The notes under the pieces: generated by a model | The model's database searches: none | What the model saw: only the letters and a program-made list of their open reading frames with translations | Told to the model about the DNA's origin: nothing | Source of the DNA: Aristolochia californica | Taxonomy: Eukaryota; Streptophyta; Magnoliopsida; Piperales; Aristolochiaceae | NCBI GenBank assembly: GCA_029961685.1 | Contig: JARWKL010000009.1 | Span: 21,137,237 to 21,201,236, forward strand | Length of the DNA: 64,000 nucleotides | Direction of reading: 5' to 3' | Made by a program: the position numbers and the translations under genes | Part shown: piece after piece, positions 14,639-30,100 of the stretch | Layout of the letters: the number at the start of each line of letters is the position of its first letter | Numbering within the stretch: the first letter of the stretch is position 1

Positions 14639-15288
14639 TTTAAGGAATGACTTATGGGTTGGGAGTCAATACTTAGTTAAAAATCCCCTACCTCCCCCTT
14701 TTCCCGACGATTGCAAAACCTGATATATAAAAACTAAAGAGAGTTTATGATCCCAAAAAATTATAGACAATTTTTGGAATTGTTTTTCTCTACTTTCGTC
14801 AATTGTGAATTTCCATTTTAAATGTATACTTTTTTCTTAAGTCAAAACTTGAGTTTTCATTTTTCCCTTAATCTTGTAGAAAAAAAAGAGATGAAAGGCA
14901 AATAGATCAAACCCAAATGAAAATTTTAGAGTTTATGTATGGATAAAATTTAAAGCAATAACAAATGTAAGTAAAGAAAATTTATCTACACACCACAAGT
15001 GAACACAAAAGTTTTGTTACCCACGTTTGGGAAATTCCACTAGTTCAACAACCCCAATAGCTTGGAATCTTATAAGAAAGAGATTTTTCTACACATGCTT
15101 TATAAAATGGATATGCATGCTTGAAACATGTTAAAGAATAACAAACGCTCATAAAATTCTCAAGTGATCGTGCTGTGGAATATTTACCTGAGTCAAACAA
15201 GCCATTATTTTTCCCATTTACAAAACGCCGACATAATGATCATAGATGATTGTAAAGTGATTTATTTGGCGTAACAGGCTAAATTTTT
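14639..15288 (+). repeat. Monomer with 34-bp deletion between short direct repeats
   Basis: Near 15,131-15,137 a single TTAAAGA replaces the two TTAAAGA copies of a normal monomer, which lie 34 bp apart. The unit is 650 bp rather than 684, exactly the predicted loss. Confidence 0.88.
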
Positions 15289-17348
15289 GTAAGGAATGAC
15301 TTATGGGTTGGGAGTCAATACTCAGTTAAAAATCCTCAACCTCCCCTTTACCCATCGATTGCAAAACCTAATTTTTAAAAATTTAAAAGAGTTTACGATC
15401 CCAAAAAATTATAGACAATTTTTGGAATTGTCTCACTCTACATTTGTGCGTTATGCATTCCATTTTAGATGTTTACTTTTTTCTGAAATCAAAACTTGAG
15501 TTTTCACTTTTTCCTTCATCTCGTAGACCAAAAAGAGATGAAAGGCAAATAAAATAGAACACAATGAAAGGAAAATTTTATAGTTTGTGTATGAAAATAA
15601 ATTTAAGCAAGAAAAAATATTAGTAAATAAAATTTATTCACGAACCACATATGAACACAAAAGTTTTGTTATCCAAGTTTGGGAAATTCCACAAGTTCAA
15701 CAACCCCAACAACTTGGAATTTTATTAGAAAGATATTTTTCTACACATGCTTTATCAAATGGATATGCATGCTTGAAACATGTTAAAGATTCAAATGACC
15801 TATGGATCCAAACCTTTTAAACAGAATAACAACACCCATAAAATTCTCAAGTGAACGTGCGGTGGGATATTTACCCGAGTCAAACAAGCCATTATTTTGC
15901 CCATATACAAAAAGCTGACCTAAAAATCATAGATGATTGTAAAGTGATTTATCATATGTAACGGGCTATATTTTTTTAAGGGAAGACTGAAGGGTTGGGA
16001 GTCAACACTCATTTAAATATCCTTCGCCTCCCCCTTTTCCCGACAATTGCAAAACCTGATATATAAAAACTAAAAAACGTTTACAATCTCTATAAATTAC
16101 AGACACTTTTTGGAATTATCTCTCTCTACATTTGTGCATTGTGCATTTCTATTTTAGATGTATACTCTTTTCTTAAATAAAAACTTGAGTTTTCGCTTTT
16201 CCCTTCATCTCGTAGACATAAAAGAGATAAACGGCAAATAGATCACAGCGAAATAAAAATTTTAGATTTTATGTATGGAAAAAATTTAATGCAATAACCA
16301 ATGTAAGTAAAAAATATTTATTCACACACGACAAATGAACACAAAAGGTTTGTTATCCAAGTTTTGGAAATTCCACTAGTTCAACAACCCCAATAGCTTG
16401 GAATTTTATTAGAAAGAGATTTTTCTACACATGCTTTTAAAAAATGGATATGCATGCTTGAAACTTGTTAAAGATGCAAATGACCTATGGATCCAAAACT
16501 TTTAAATAGAATAACAAATGCTCAGTAAGTTGTCAGATGAACGTGCGGTGGGATATTTACTCGAGTCAAACAAGCCATTATTTTGCCCATTTACGAAAAG
16601 CTGAACTAATGACCATAGATGATTGTAAAGTGATTTATCTTGCATAATGGGCTATATTTTTTGTAACGAATGACTTATGGGTTGGGAGTCAACACTCTGT
16701 TAAAAATCCACCGCCTCCCGCTTTTCCCGACGAATGAAAAACCTGATATATAAAAAATAAAAAGAGTTTACAGTCCTTAAAAATTATAGATACTCATTGG
16801 AATTATCTCTCTCTACATTTGTGCATACTGCATTTTCATTTTAGATGTATAATTTATTATTAAATCAAAACTTCAATTTTCACTTTTCCCTTATTCTCGT
16901 TGACAAAAAAGTGATAAAAGGCAAATAGATTTAAACGAAATGAAAATTTTAGAGTTTATGTATGGAAAAAATTTGAATCAATAACAAACGTAAGAAAAGA
17001 CAATACACTCACACACCACAAATGAGCCCAAAAGTTTTGTTATCTTGGTTTGGGAAATTCTACCAGTTCAACAACCCCAATAGCTTGGAATTTTATAAAA
17101 AAGAGATTTTTCTACACCTACTTTATAAAATGGATATGCATGCTTGAAACATGTTAAAGATGTAAATGACCTATGGATTCAAACCATTTACAGAGAATAA
17201 AAAACGCTCATTAAATTCTCATGTGAACATGCGGTTGGATAATTTACCCGAGTCAAACAAACCATTATTTTGCCCATTTACAAAAAACTCACCTAACGAT
17301 CATAGATGATTGTAAAGTGATTTATCAAGAGTAATGGTCTATATTTTT

Positions 17349-17949
17349 TTAAGGAATGAATTATGGGTTGGGTGTCAACACTCAGTTAAAAATCCCCCGC
17401 TTCCTTCGTTTCCCGACAATTGCAAACTAGATATATAAAAACTAAAAAGGGTTTACAATCCCTATAATATACAGACACTTTTTAGATTTATGTCTCTCTA
17501 CCTTTGTGCGTTGTGCATTTCCATTTTAGATATATATTTTTTTCTTAAATCAAAACATGAGTTTTCACTTTTCTCTTCATCTCGTAGACAAAAAAGAGAT
17601 GAAAGGCAAATAGATCACAATGAAAAGAAAATTTTAGAGTTTAAGTATAGAAAATTTTTTAAACAATAACAAATGTAAGTAAAGAATATTTATTCACACA
17701 CAACAAATGAACACAAAAGTTTTGATATCCAATTTTGGGAAATTCCACTAGTTCAACAAACTCAAAAGCATGGAATTTTATAAGAAAGATATTTTTCTAC
17801 ACATACTTTAAAAAAAGAATATGCATGCTTGAAACATGCTAAAGATGCAAATGTCCTATGGATCCAAACCTTTTAAAGAAAATAACAAACATTCATTAAA
17901 TTCTCATGTGATTGTAAAGTGATTTATCATGCGTAACGGGCTATATTTT
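17349..17949 (+). repeat. Internally deleted monomer (601 bp)
   Basis: Near 17,908 TTCTCATGTG joins ATTGTAAAGTG, removing about 84 bp (the ACGTGCGG...ATCATAGATG segment). TGA is shared at the two sides of the junction. Confidence 0.82.
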
Positions 17950-19673
17950 CTTAAGGAATGACTTATGGGTTGGATGTAAACAATCAGTTAAAAATCCCCC
18001 GTCATCCCGTTTCCCAACAATTGCAAAACATGATATATAAAAACTAAAAAGAGTTTACAATCCCTAAAATATACAGACACTTTTTTTATTTATATGTCTC
18101 TAAATTTGTGTGTTGTGCATTTCCATTTTAGATGTATACTTTTTTCTTAAATCAAAACTTGAGTTTTCACTTTCCCCTACATCTCGTAGTAAAAAATGAG
18201 ATCAAAGGCAAATAGATCACAAAGAAATGAAAATTTTAAAGTTCATGTATGGAAAAAATTTTAAGCAATAAAAAATTTAAATAAAGAAAATTTATTCACA
18301 CACCACAAATGAACACAAAAGTTTTGTTATCCAAGTTTGGGAAATTCCACTAGTTCAACAACTCCAATAGCTGGAATTGTATTAGAAAGAGATTTTTCTA
18401 CACATGCTTTTAAAAAATGGATATGCATGCTTGAAACAAGTTAAAGATGCAAATGACCTATGCATCCAAACATTTTAATGAGAATAACAAACGCTCAATA
18501 AATTGTCAAGTGAACGTGCGGTGGGATTTTACCCGAGTCAAACAAACCATTATTTTGCCTATTTACAAAAAGCTAACCTAACGATCATAGATGATAGTAA
18601 AGTGATTTATCATGCGTAACGGGCTGTATTTTTTTAAGGAATGACTTATAGGTTGGGAGTCAACACTCAGTTAAAAATCACCCGCCTCCCCCTTTTCCCG
18701 ATAATTGCGAAACCTGAAATATAAAAAATAAAAAGAAATTACAATACCTAAAAATTACACAAACTTTTCAGAATTATCTCTCTTTACATTAGTGCATTGT
18801 GCATTTCCATTTTAGATGTATACTTTTTTCTTAAATCAAAACTTGAGTTTTCACATTTCCCTTCATTTCGTAGACAAAAAAGAGACAAAAGGCAAATAGA
18901 TCACTACGAAATTAAAATTTTAGAGTTTATGTATGGAAAAACTTTAAAGCACTAACAAATGTAAGTAAAGAAAATTTATTTACACACCACAAATGAACAC
19001 AAAATGTTTGAAATCCAAGTTTGGGAAATTCCACTAGTTCAACAACCCCAATAGCTTGAAATTTTATAAGAAATAGATTTTTCTACTCACGCTTTAAAAA
19101 ATGGATATGCATGCTTGAAACATGTTAAACATGCAAATGAGCTATGGATCCAAACCTTTTAAAGAGAATAACAAACGCTCATTAATATCTCAAGTGAACG
19201 TACGGTGGGGTATTTAGCCGAGTCAAACAAGCCATTATTTTGCCTATTTACAAAATGTTGACCTAACGATCATAGATGATCGCAAAGTGATTTATCACGC
19301 GTAACGGGCTATATTTTTGTGAGGAATGACATATGGGTTAGGTGTCAACACTCGGTTAAAAATCCCCACCTCTCCCTTTTCCAGACGATTGCAAAATAAG
19401 ATATATAAAACCTAAAAAGAGTTTACAAACCCTAAAAATTATAGACACTTTTTGGAATTATATCTCTCTACATTTGTGCATTGTGCATTTCTATTTTAGA
19501 TGTATACTTTTTTCTTAAATCAAAACTTGAGTTTTCTCTTTTCCCTTCATCTCATAGACAAAAAAGAGATAAAAGGCAAATAGATCAAAACGATATTAAA
19601 ATTTTCGAGTTTATGTATGGAGAAAATTTAAAGCAATAATAAATATAACTAAATAAAATTTATTCACACACCA

Positions 19674-19810
19674 CAAACGAACACAAAAGTTTTGCAATCC
19701 AAGTTTGGGAAATTCCACTAGTTCAAGAACCCCTATCGCTTGGAATTTTATAAGAAAGAGATTTTTTTACACATGCTTTAAAAAATGGATATCCATGCTT
19801 GAAACATGTA
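19674..19810 (+). repeat. Left copy of a two-monomer pair
   Basis: CACAAACGAACACAAAAG, TTCAAGAACCCC, GATTTTTTTACACATG and GGATATCCATGCTTG occur here and again 1,370 bp downstream (21,044-21,180). The monomer between them lacks the set. This supports a dimeric relationship. Confidence 0.75.
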
Positions 19811-20133
19811 AAAGAAGCAAATGACCTATGGATCTAAACCTTTTAAAGAGAATAACAAACACTCATTAAATTCTCAAGTGAACGTGCGGTGAGATATTTA
19901 CATGAGACAAACAAGCCATTATTTTGCCTATTTACATATAGCTGACCTAACGATCATACATGATTGTAAAGTGATTTATCATGCATAACGAGCTATTTTT
20001 TTGTAAGGAATGACTTATGGGTTGGGTGTCAACACTCAGTTAGAAATCCCCAACCTCCCCCTTTTCCCGACGATTGGAAAACCTTATATATAAAAACTAA
20101 AAAGATTTTACAATCCCTAAAAATTATAGAAAC

Positions 20134-20299
20134 TTTTTTTAACTATCTCTCTCTATATTTGTGCATTGTGCATTTCCATTTTAGATGTATACTTTTTTCT
20201 TAAATCAAAACTTGAGTTTGCACTTTTCCCTTCATCTCGTAGACCAAAAAGAGATAAAAGGCAAATAGATTACAATGAAATGAAAATTTTAGAGTTTAT
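20134..20299 (+). repeat. Distal partner of the 166-bp patch
   Basis: Matches 8,101-8,266 at all but one base over 166 bp. Monomers lying between the two do not carry the shared private variants. Confidence 0.9.
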
Positions 20300-21043
20300 G
20301 TATGAAAAAATTTTAAAGCAATAACAAATGTAAGTAAAGAAAATTTATTCACATACCACAAATGAACACAAAAGTTTTGTTATCCAAGTTTGGAAAATTC
20401 CACTAGTTCAACAACCCCAATAGCTTGGAATTTTATAAGAAAGAGATTTTTCAACACATGCTTTTAAAAAATGGATATGCACTCTTGAAACATGTTAAAG
20501 ATGCAAATGACCTATGGATTAAAACCTTTTACATAGAATCACAAACACTCATTAAATTCTCAAGTGAACATACGTTGGGATATTTATCGGAGTCAAACAA
20601 ACCATTTTTTTTGCCCATTAACAAAAATTTGACCTAACGATCATAGATGATTGTAAAGTGATTTATCACATGTAATAGGCTATAATTTCGTAAAGAATGA
20701 CTTATGGGTTAGGTGTCAACACTCAGTTGAAAATCCACCGCCTCCCCCTTTTTCGAACGATTGCAAAACCTGATATATAAAAACTAAAAAGAGTTTACAA
20801 TCCCTAAAAATTACTTACACTTTTGGAATTAAATCTATCTACATTTGTGCATTGTGCATTCAACTTTAGAGGTATACTTTTTTCTTAAATAAAAACTTGA
20901 GTTTTCACATTTCCCTTCTTCTCATAGAAAAAAAAGAGATAAAAAGCAAATAGATCACAATGAAATGAAACTTTTAGAGTTTATGTATGGAGAAAATTTA
21001 AAGCAATAACAAATGTAACAAAAGAATGTTTATTCACACACCA

Positions 21044-21180
21044 CAAACGAACACAAAAGTTTTGTTATCCAAGTTTTGGAAATTCCACTAGTTCAAGAAC
21101 CCCAATAGCTTGGAATTTTATAAGAAAGTGATTTTTTTACACATGCTTTAAAAAATGGATATCCATGCTTGAAACATGTT
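21044..21180 (+). repeat. Right copy of a two-monomer pair
   Basis: Partner of 19,674-19,810, sharing the same uncommon variants at a 1,370-bp offset. Confidence 0.75.
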
Positions 21181-24100
21181 AAAGATGCAAATGACATATG
21201 GATCCAAACCTTTTAAAGAAAATAACAAACGCTCATTAAATTCTCAAATGAACGTGTGGTGGGACATTAACCCGAGATAAACAAGCCATTAATTTGCCCA
21301 TTTACAAAAAGCTGACTTAACGATCAAAGATGAATGTAAAGTGATTTATCATGCATAACGGGCTATATTTTTGTAAGGAATGACTTAGGGCTTGGGTGTC
21401 AAGACTTAGTTAAAAATCCCTTGCCTCCCCTTTTCCCGACGATTGCAAAACCTTATATAAAAAAACTAAAAAGAGTTTACAATCCTTAAATATTACAGAC
21501 ACTTTTTTGTATTATCTCTCTCTACATTTGTGCATTGTGCATTTCCATTTTAGATGTATACATTTTTCTTAAATCAAAACTTGAGTTTTCACTTTTCCAT
21601 TCATCTTGTAGACAAAAAAGAGATAAATGGCAAATAGATTACAACAAAATGAAAATTTTAGAGTTTGTGTATTGAAATAATTTAGTGCAATAACAAATTT
21701 AAGTAAAAAAAATTAATTCACACACCACAAATGAACACAAAAGTTTTGTTATCCAAGTTTTGGAAATTCCACTAGTTCAACAACCCCAATAGCTTGGAAT
21801 TTTATAAGAAAGATATTCGTCTACACATGCTTTTAAAAAATGGATATGCATGCTTTAAACTTGTTAAAGATGAAAATGACATATGGATCCAAACCTTTTA
21901 AACAGAATCACAAACGCTCATTAAATTCTCAAGTGAACGTACAGTGGGATATTTACCCGAGTCAAACAAGCCATTATTTTGCCCATTTACAAAACGTTGA
22001 CCTAACGATCATAGATGATTGTAAAGTGATTGATCATGCGTAATGGGCTATAATTTTTTAAGGAATGACATATGGGTTAGGTGTCAACACTTAGTTAAAA
22101 ATCCCCCACCTCCCCCTTTTCTCAACGATTAAAAGACCAGATATATAAAAACAAAAAAGAGTTTACAATCCCAAAAAAGTAGAGATACTTTGTATAATTA
22201 TCTCTCTTTACATTTTTACATTGTGCATTTCCATTCTAGATATATACCTTTTTCTTAAATCAAAACTTGAATTTTCACTTTTCCCTTCATCTCGTAGACA
22301 AAAAAGACATAAAAGGCAAATAGATCACTGCGAAATGAAAATTTTAGAGTTTATGTATGGAAAAAATATTAAAAAATAACAAATGTAAGTAAAGAAAATT
22401 TATTCACAAACCACAAATGAACAAAAAAAAAAATTTTATCCAAATTTGGGAAATTCCACTAGTTCAACAACCCCAATAGTTTGGAATTTTAAAAGAATTT
22501 TTTTTTCTACACATGCTTTTGAAAACGGATATGGTTGCTTGAAACATGGTCAAGATGCAAATGACCTATGGATCCAAAACTTTTAAAGAGAATAAAAAAC
22601 GCTCATTAAATTCTCAAACGAACATGCAGAGGGATATTTACCCGAGTCAAGCAAGTCATAATTTTGACCATTTACAAAAAGCTGACTTAACGATCATAGA
22701 TGATTGTAAAATGAATTATCATGCGTAACCGGCTATATTTTTTTAAGGAATGACTTATGGGTTAGGAGTCAACACTCAGTTAAAAATCCATCGCCTCCCC
22801 CTTTTCTTGATGATTGCAAAACATACTATATATAAACAAAAAAGAGTTTACAATTCCTAAAAAGTACAGACACATTTGTGCATTGTGCAATTCCATTTTT
22901 TATGTATACTTTTTTGTTAAATTGAAACTTGAGTTTTCACTTTTCCCTTCATCTCGTAGACGAAAAAGATATAAAAGGCAAACAGATCACAACGAAATGA
23001 AAATTTTAGAGTTTATGTATGGAAAAAATTTTAAGCAATAACAAATGTAAGAAAAGAAAATAAATTCACACACCACAAATGAACACAAATTTTTTTTTAT
23101 CCAAGTTTGGGAAATTCCACTAGTTCAACAACCCCAATAGTTTGGAATTTTAATAGAGAGAGATTTTTCTACACATGCGTTAAAAAATGGAAATGACTGC
23201 TTGAAACATGTTAAAGATGCAAATGACCTATGGATCCAAACCTTTTAAAGAGAATAAAAAATTCTCATTAAATTCTCAAGTGAACGTGCGGTGGGATATT
23301 TTGTCGAGTCAAACAAGCCATTATTTTGCCCATTTACAAAAAGCTGACTTAACGATCATAGATGATTGTAAAGTGATTTATCATGCATAACGGGCAATAT
23401 TTTTTAAGGAATGACTTGTGGGTTGGGAATCAACACTCAATTAAAAATCCCCCACCTCCCCTTTAAAAAATTGCAAAACCTGATATATAAAAACTAAAAA
23501 AATTTTACAATCCCTAAAAATTACAAACATTTTTTTGAATTATCACTCTCTACATTTGTGCATTGCGCCTTTCTATTTTAGATGTATATTTTTTTGTTAA
23601 ATCAAAACTTGAGTTTTCACTTTTCCCTTCATCTCGTAGACAAAAAAAAGATGGAAGGCAAATAGATGACAACGAAATAAAAATTTTAGAGTTTATGTAT
23701 AGAAACAATTTATGTAATAACAAATGTAAGCAAAGAAAATTTATTTCCACACCACAAATGAACACAAAAATTTTATTATCCAAGTTTGGGGAATGCCACT
23801 AGTTCAACAACCCCAATAGCTAGGAATTTTATATGAAAGAGATTTTTCTACACATGCCATAAAAAATGGATATGCATGCTTGAAATATGTTAAAGATGCA
23901 AATGACCAATGGATCCAAACCTTTTAAAGAGAATAAGAAACACTTATTATATCCTCAATTGAACGTGCGGTGGGATATTTACCCGAGTCAAACAAACCAT
24001 TATTTTACCCATTTACAAAAATCTGACCTAAGTATCATAGATGATTGTATATTGATTTATCATGCGTAATGGGCTATATTTTTTAAAGGAAAAACTTATG

Positions 24101-27100
24101 GGTTGGGAGCCAACACTCAGTTAAAAATCTCCTGCCTCCACCTTTTCCCTACGATTGAAAAACCTGGTATATAAAAAATAAAAAGAGTTTACAATCCCTA
24201 AAAATTACAGGCACTTTTTGGAATTATCTCTCTCTAAATTTGTGCAATGTGAATTTCCATTTTAGATGTATACTTTTTTCTTAAAAAAAAACACGAGTTT
24301 TCACTTTTCCCTTCATCTCGTAGACAAAAAAGAGATGAAAGGCGAATAGATCACAATGAAATGATAATTTTAGAGTTTATGTATGGAAAATATTTAAAGC
24401 TAAAAAAAATGTTAGCAAAGAAAATTTATCCACATACCACAAATGAACACAAAAATATTGTTATCCAAGTTTGGGAAATTCCACTTGTTCAACAACCCTA
24501 ATAGCTATGAATTTTATAGGAAAGAGATTTTTCAACAGGTGCTTTAAAAAATTGATATGCATGCTTGAAACATATTAAAGATGCAAATGACGTTTGGATC
24601 CAAACCTTTTAAAGAGAATGACAAACGCTCATTAAATTCTCAAGTGAACGTGCGGTGCGATATTTTCCCGACTCCAAGAAGCCATTATTTTGCCCATTTA
24701 CAAAACACAGACATACTGATCATAGATGATTGTAAAGTGATTTATCATGCGTAACGGGCTGTATTTTTTTAAGGAATGACTTATGGGTTGGGGGTCAACA
24801 TTTAGTTAAAAATCCCCCACCTCCCTCTTTTCCTGATGATTGCAAAACCTGATAAATAAAACCTAAAAAGAGTTTAAAATCCCTAAAAATTACAAACACT
24901 TTTTGGAATTTTTCCTCTCTACATTTGTGCATTGTGCATTTCCATTTTAGATGTATACTTTTTTGTTAAATCAAAACTTGAGTTTTAACTTTTCCCTCCA
25001 TCTCGTAGACAAAAAAGAGATATAAGCCAAATAGATGACAATGAAATAAAAATTTTAGAGTTTATGTATGGAAAAAATTTAAAGCAATAACAAATAAAAG
25101 TAAAGAAAATTTATTCACACACCATAAATGAACACAAAAGTTTTTTTATCCAAGTTTGGGAAATTCCCCTAGTTCAACAACCCCAATAGCTTTGAATTTT
25201 ATAAGAAAGAGATTTTTATACACATGCTTTCTAAAAAATGGATATGCATGCTTGAAACATGTAAAAGATGCAAATGGCTTATGGATCCAAAACCTTTTAA
25301 AGAGAATAACAAACGCTCATTAAATTCTCAAGTGAATGTGTGGTGGGATATTTACTCGAGTTAAACAAGCCATTATATTGTCCATTTACAAAAAGCTGAC
25401 CTAACGATCATAGATGATTGTAAAGTGATTTATCATGCATAACGGGCTATATTTTTTTAAAGAATGACTTATGGGTTGGGTGTCAACATTCAGTTAAAAA
25501 TCCCCCACCTCCCCCTTTTCCCGACGACTGCAAAACCCCATATATAAAAACTATAAATAGTTTACAATCCCTAAAAATTACAGACATTTTTTTGGAATTA
25601 TTTCTCTACATTTGTGCATTGTGCGTTTCCTTTTTAGATTTATACCTTTTTCGTAAATCAAAACTTGATTTTTCACTTTTCCCTTCTTCTCTTAGACAAA
25701 AAAGAGATAAAAGGCAAATAGATCACAACGAAATGAAGAAAATTTAAAGTAATAACAAATGTAAGTAAAGAAAATTATTCACACACGACAAATGAACACA
25801 AACATTTTGTTATCCATGTTTGGGAAATTCAATTAGTTCAACAACCCCAATAACTTGGAATTTTATTAGAAAGAGATTTTTCTACACATGCTTTTAAAAA
25901 ATGGATATGCATGCTTGAAACATGATAAAGATTGAAATGACCTACGGATTCAAAGCTTTTAAACAAAATCACAAACGCTCATTAAATTCTCAAGTAAACG
26001 TGCAGTGGTATATTTACCCGAGTCAAACAAGCCATTATTTTGCCCATTTACAAAAAACTGACCTAACGATCATAGATGATTGTAAAGTGATTTATCATGC
26101 GAAACGGGCTATATTTTTTTAAGGAATGACGTATGGTTTAGGTATCAATACTCAGTTAAGAATCCCCCGCCTCCCCCTTTTCCCGACAATTGCAAAACCT
26201 GATATATAAAAACTAAAAAGAGTTTACAATCCCTAAAAATTATAGACACTTTTTGGAATTATCTCTCTCTACATTTGTGCATTGTGCATTTCCATTTTAG
26301 ATGTATACTTTTTTGTTAAATCAAAACTTGAGTTTTCACTTTTCCCTTCTTCTTGTAGACAAAGAAGAGATAAAAGTCCAAAAGATTACAACGAAATGAA
26401 AATATTAGAGTTATGTATGGAAAAAATTTAAAACAATTATAAATGTAAGTAAAGAAAATCTATTCACATAACACAAATGACCACAAAAGTTTTGTTATCC
26501 AAGTTTTGGAAATTCCACTAGTTCAACAACCCCAATAGCTTGGAATTTTATAAGAAAGAGATTTTTCTATACAACTTTTAAAAAACGGAAATGAATGCTT
26601 GAAACTTGTTAAATATGCAAAAGACCTACGGATCCAAACCGTTTAAAGAGAATAAAAAATGCTCATTAAATTCTTAAGTGAACGTGCGGTGGGATATTTA
26701 CCCAAGTCAAACAAGCCATTATTTTTTCCATTGACAAAAAGATGACCTAACGATCATAGATGATTTTAAAGTGATTTATCATGTGTAACAGGCTATATTT
26801 TTTAAGGAAAGACTGATTGGTTGGAGCCAACACTCAGTTAAAAATCCCCCACCTACCCCTTTTCCCAATGATTGCAAAACCTGATGTATAAAAACTAAAA
26901 AGAGTTTACAATCCCTAAACATTACAGACACTTTTCTGAATTATCTCTCTCTACATTTGTGCATTGAGCATTTCCTTTTTAGATGTATACTGTTTTCTTA
27001 ATCAAAACTTGAGTTTTCACTTTTCCTTCATCTCGTAGAAAAGAAAGTGATAACAGGCTAATAGATAACAACGAAATGAAAGTTTTACAGTTTATGTATG

Positions 27101-30100
27101 GAAAAAATCTTAAGCAATAAAAAATGTAAGTAAATAAAATTTATTCACACATGACAAATGAACAAAAAAGTTTTGTTATCCAAGTTTGGGAAATTCCACT
27201 AGTTCAAAAACCCCAATAGCTTAGAATTTTATTAGAAATAGATTTTTCGAGACAAGCTTTTAAAAAGGGGACATTCATGCTTGGAAGATGTTAAAGATGC
27301 AAATGACCTTTGGATCCAAATCTTTTAAAAAGATTGACAAATATACATTAAATTCTCAAGTGAACGTGCGGTAGGATATTTACCCGAGTCAAACTAGCCA
27401 TTCTTTTGCCCTTTTACAAAAAACTGACATAATGATCATAGATGATTGTAAAGTGATTGATCAAGCATAAAGGCTATATTTTTGTAAGGAATTACTTATG
27501 GGTTTGGTTTCAACACACAATTAAAAATCCCCTGCCTACCCCTTTTTCGATGATTGTAAAACCTGATAAATAAAAACAAAAAAGAGTTTACAATCCCAAA
27601 AAATTACCGAAACTTTTTGGAATTATCTCTCTCCACATTTGTGCATTGTGCATTTCCATTTTAGATTAATACTTTTTTCTTAAATCAAAACTTGAGTTTT
27701 CACTTTTCCCTTCATCTCATAGACTAAAAAGAGATAAAAGTTAAATAGATCACTACAAAATGAAAATTTTAGAGTTTATGTATGGAAAAAATTTAAAGCA
27801 ATAAAAAATGTAAGTAAAGAAAATTTTTTCACACACCACAAATGAACACAAAAGTTTTGTTATCCATGTTTGCGAAATTCCACTAGTTCAACAACCCAAT
27901 AGCTTGGAATTTTATTAGAAAGAGATTTTTCTACACATGCTTTAGAAAATGGATATGCATGCTTGAAACATGTTAATGATGCAAATGACCTATGGATCCA
28001 AACCTTTCAACGCGAATAACAAACTCTCATTAAATTCTTAAGAGAACGTGCTGTGGGATATTTTCTCGAGTCAAACAAGCCACTATTTTTCCATTTACAA
28101 AAAGTTGACTTAACGATCATAGATGATTGTAAAGTGATTTATCATGCGTAATAGGCTATATAATTTTAAGGAATGACTTATGGGTTGGGAGTCAACACTT
28201 AGTTAAAAATCCCCTGCCTCCCCATTTTCCAAACGATTGTAAAACCTAATATATAAAAACTTAAAAGATTTTACAATCCCTTAAAATTACAGACATTTTT
28301 TGGAATTATCTCTCTCTACATTTGTGCATTGTGCCTTTCCATTTTAGATGTATATTTTTTTCTTAAATCAAAACTAGATTTTTAAGTTTTCCCTACATCT
28401 TGTAAACAAAAAAGAGAGAAGGAAAATAGATCAGAACGAAATGAAAATTTATGTTTGGAAAAAATTTAAAGCAATAAGAAATGCAAGTAAGAAAATTTAC
28501 TCACACACCGCAAATGAACACAAAATTTTTGTTATCCAAGTTTGGGAAATTCCAATAGTTCAACAACCCCTATAGCTTGGAATTTTATAAGAAATAGATT
28601 TTTCTACACATGCTTTAAAAAATGGATATGCATGATTGAAACATGTTAAAGATGCAAATGACCTATGGATCCAAACCTTTTAAAATGAATAACAAACACT
28701 CAATAAATTCTCAAGTGAACGTTCGGTGGTATATTTACTCGAGTCAAACAAGCCATTATTTTTTCCATTTACTAAAAATTGACCTAACAATCATAGATGA
28801 TTTTAAAGTGATTTATCATGCGTAAATGGCTATATTTTAGTAAGGAACGACTTATGGGGTTGGAGCCAACACTCAGTTAAAAATCCCCCGTTTCCCGACG
28901 TTTGCAAAACCTGATATATAAAAACTAAAAAAAGTTTACAATCCCAAAATAATTATATAAACTTTTTGGAATTATCTCGCTGTACATTTGTGCATTGAGC
29001 ATTTATATTTGAGATGTATACTTTTTTCTTAAATCAAAACTTGAGTTTTCACTTTTCCCTTCATCTCGTAGAAAACATAAGATATAAAAGGCTAATAGAT
29101 CACAACGAAATCAAAATTTTAGAGTTTATGTATGGAAAAAATTTAAACCAATAACAAATGTAAGTAAAGAAAATTTATGCACACACCTCAAATGAACACA
29201 AAAGTTTTGTTAACCAAGTTTCGAAAATTCCACTAGTTCACAACCCCAATAGCTTGGAATTTTATAAGAAAAAGATTTTTCTATACAATCATTTAAAAAG
29301 AGGACATGCATGCTTGAAACATGTTAAAGATGCAAATGACCTTCGGATCCAAACCTTTTAAAGAGATTAACAAACGCTCATTAAATTCTCAAGTGAACGT
29401 GCGGCGGGATATTTACCCGAGTCAAACGAGCAATTATTTTGCCCATTTACAAAAAGCTGACCTAACGATCATAGATGATTGTAAAGTAATTTATCATGCA
29501 TAATGGCCATATTTTTGTAAGGAATGACTTGTGGGATTGTTTTCAACGCTCAGTTAACAATCCCCCGCCTCCCCCTTTTCCTGACAATTGCAAAACCTGA
29601 TATATAAAAACTAAAAAGAGTTTACAATCCCTAAAAATTACAGAAATTTTTTGGAATTATCTCTCTCTACATTTGTGCATTGTGCATTTCCATTTAAATT
29701 GATACTTTTTTCTTAAATCAAAACTTGAGCTTTCACTTTTCCCTTCATCTCGTAGAAAAAAAAGAGATAAAAGGCAAATAGATCACAACGAAATGAAAAT
29801 TTTAGAGTTTAAGTATGGAAAAAATTTTAAGCAATAGCAAATGTAAGTACAGAAAATTTATTCACACACCACAAATGAAAACAAAAGTTTTGTTATCCAA
29901 GTTTGGGAAATTCCACTAGTTCATCAACATCAATAGCTTGGAATTTTATAAGAAAGATATTTTTCTACACATGCTTTTAAAAAAGATATGCATGCTTGAA
30001 ACATGTTAAAGATGCAAATGACCTATGGATCCAAATATTTTAAAGAGAATAACAAACGCTCATTAAATTCTGAAGTGACGAGCGGTGGGATATTTACCCG

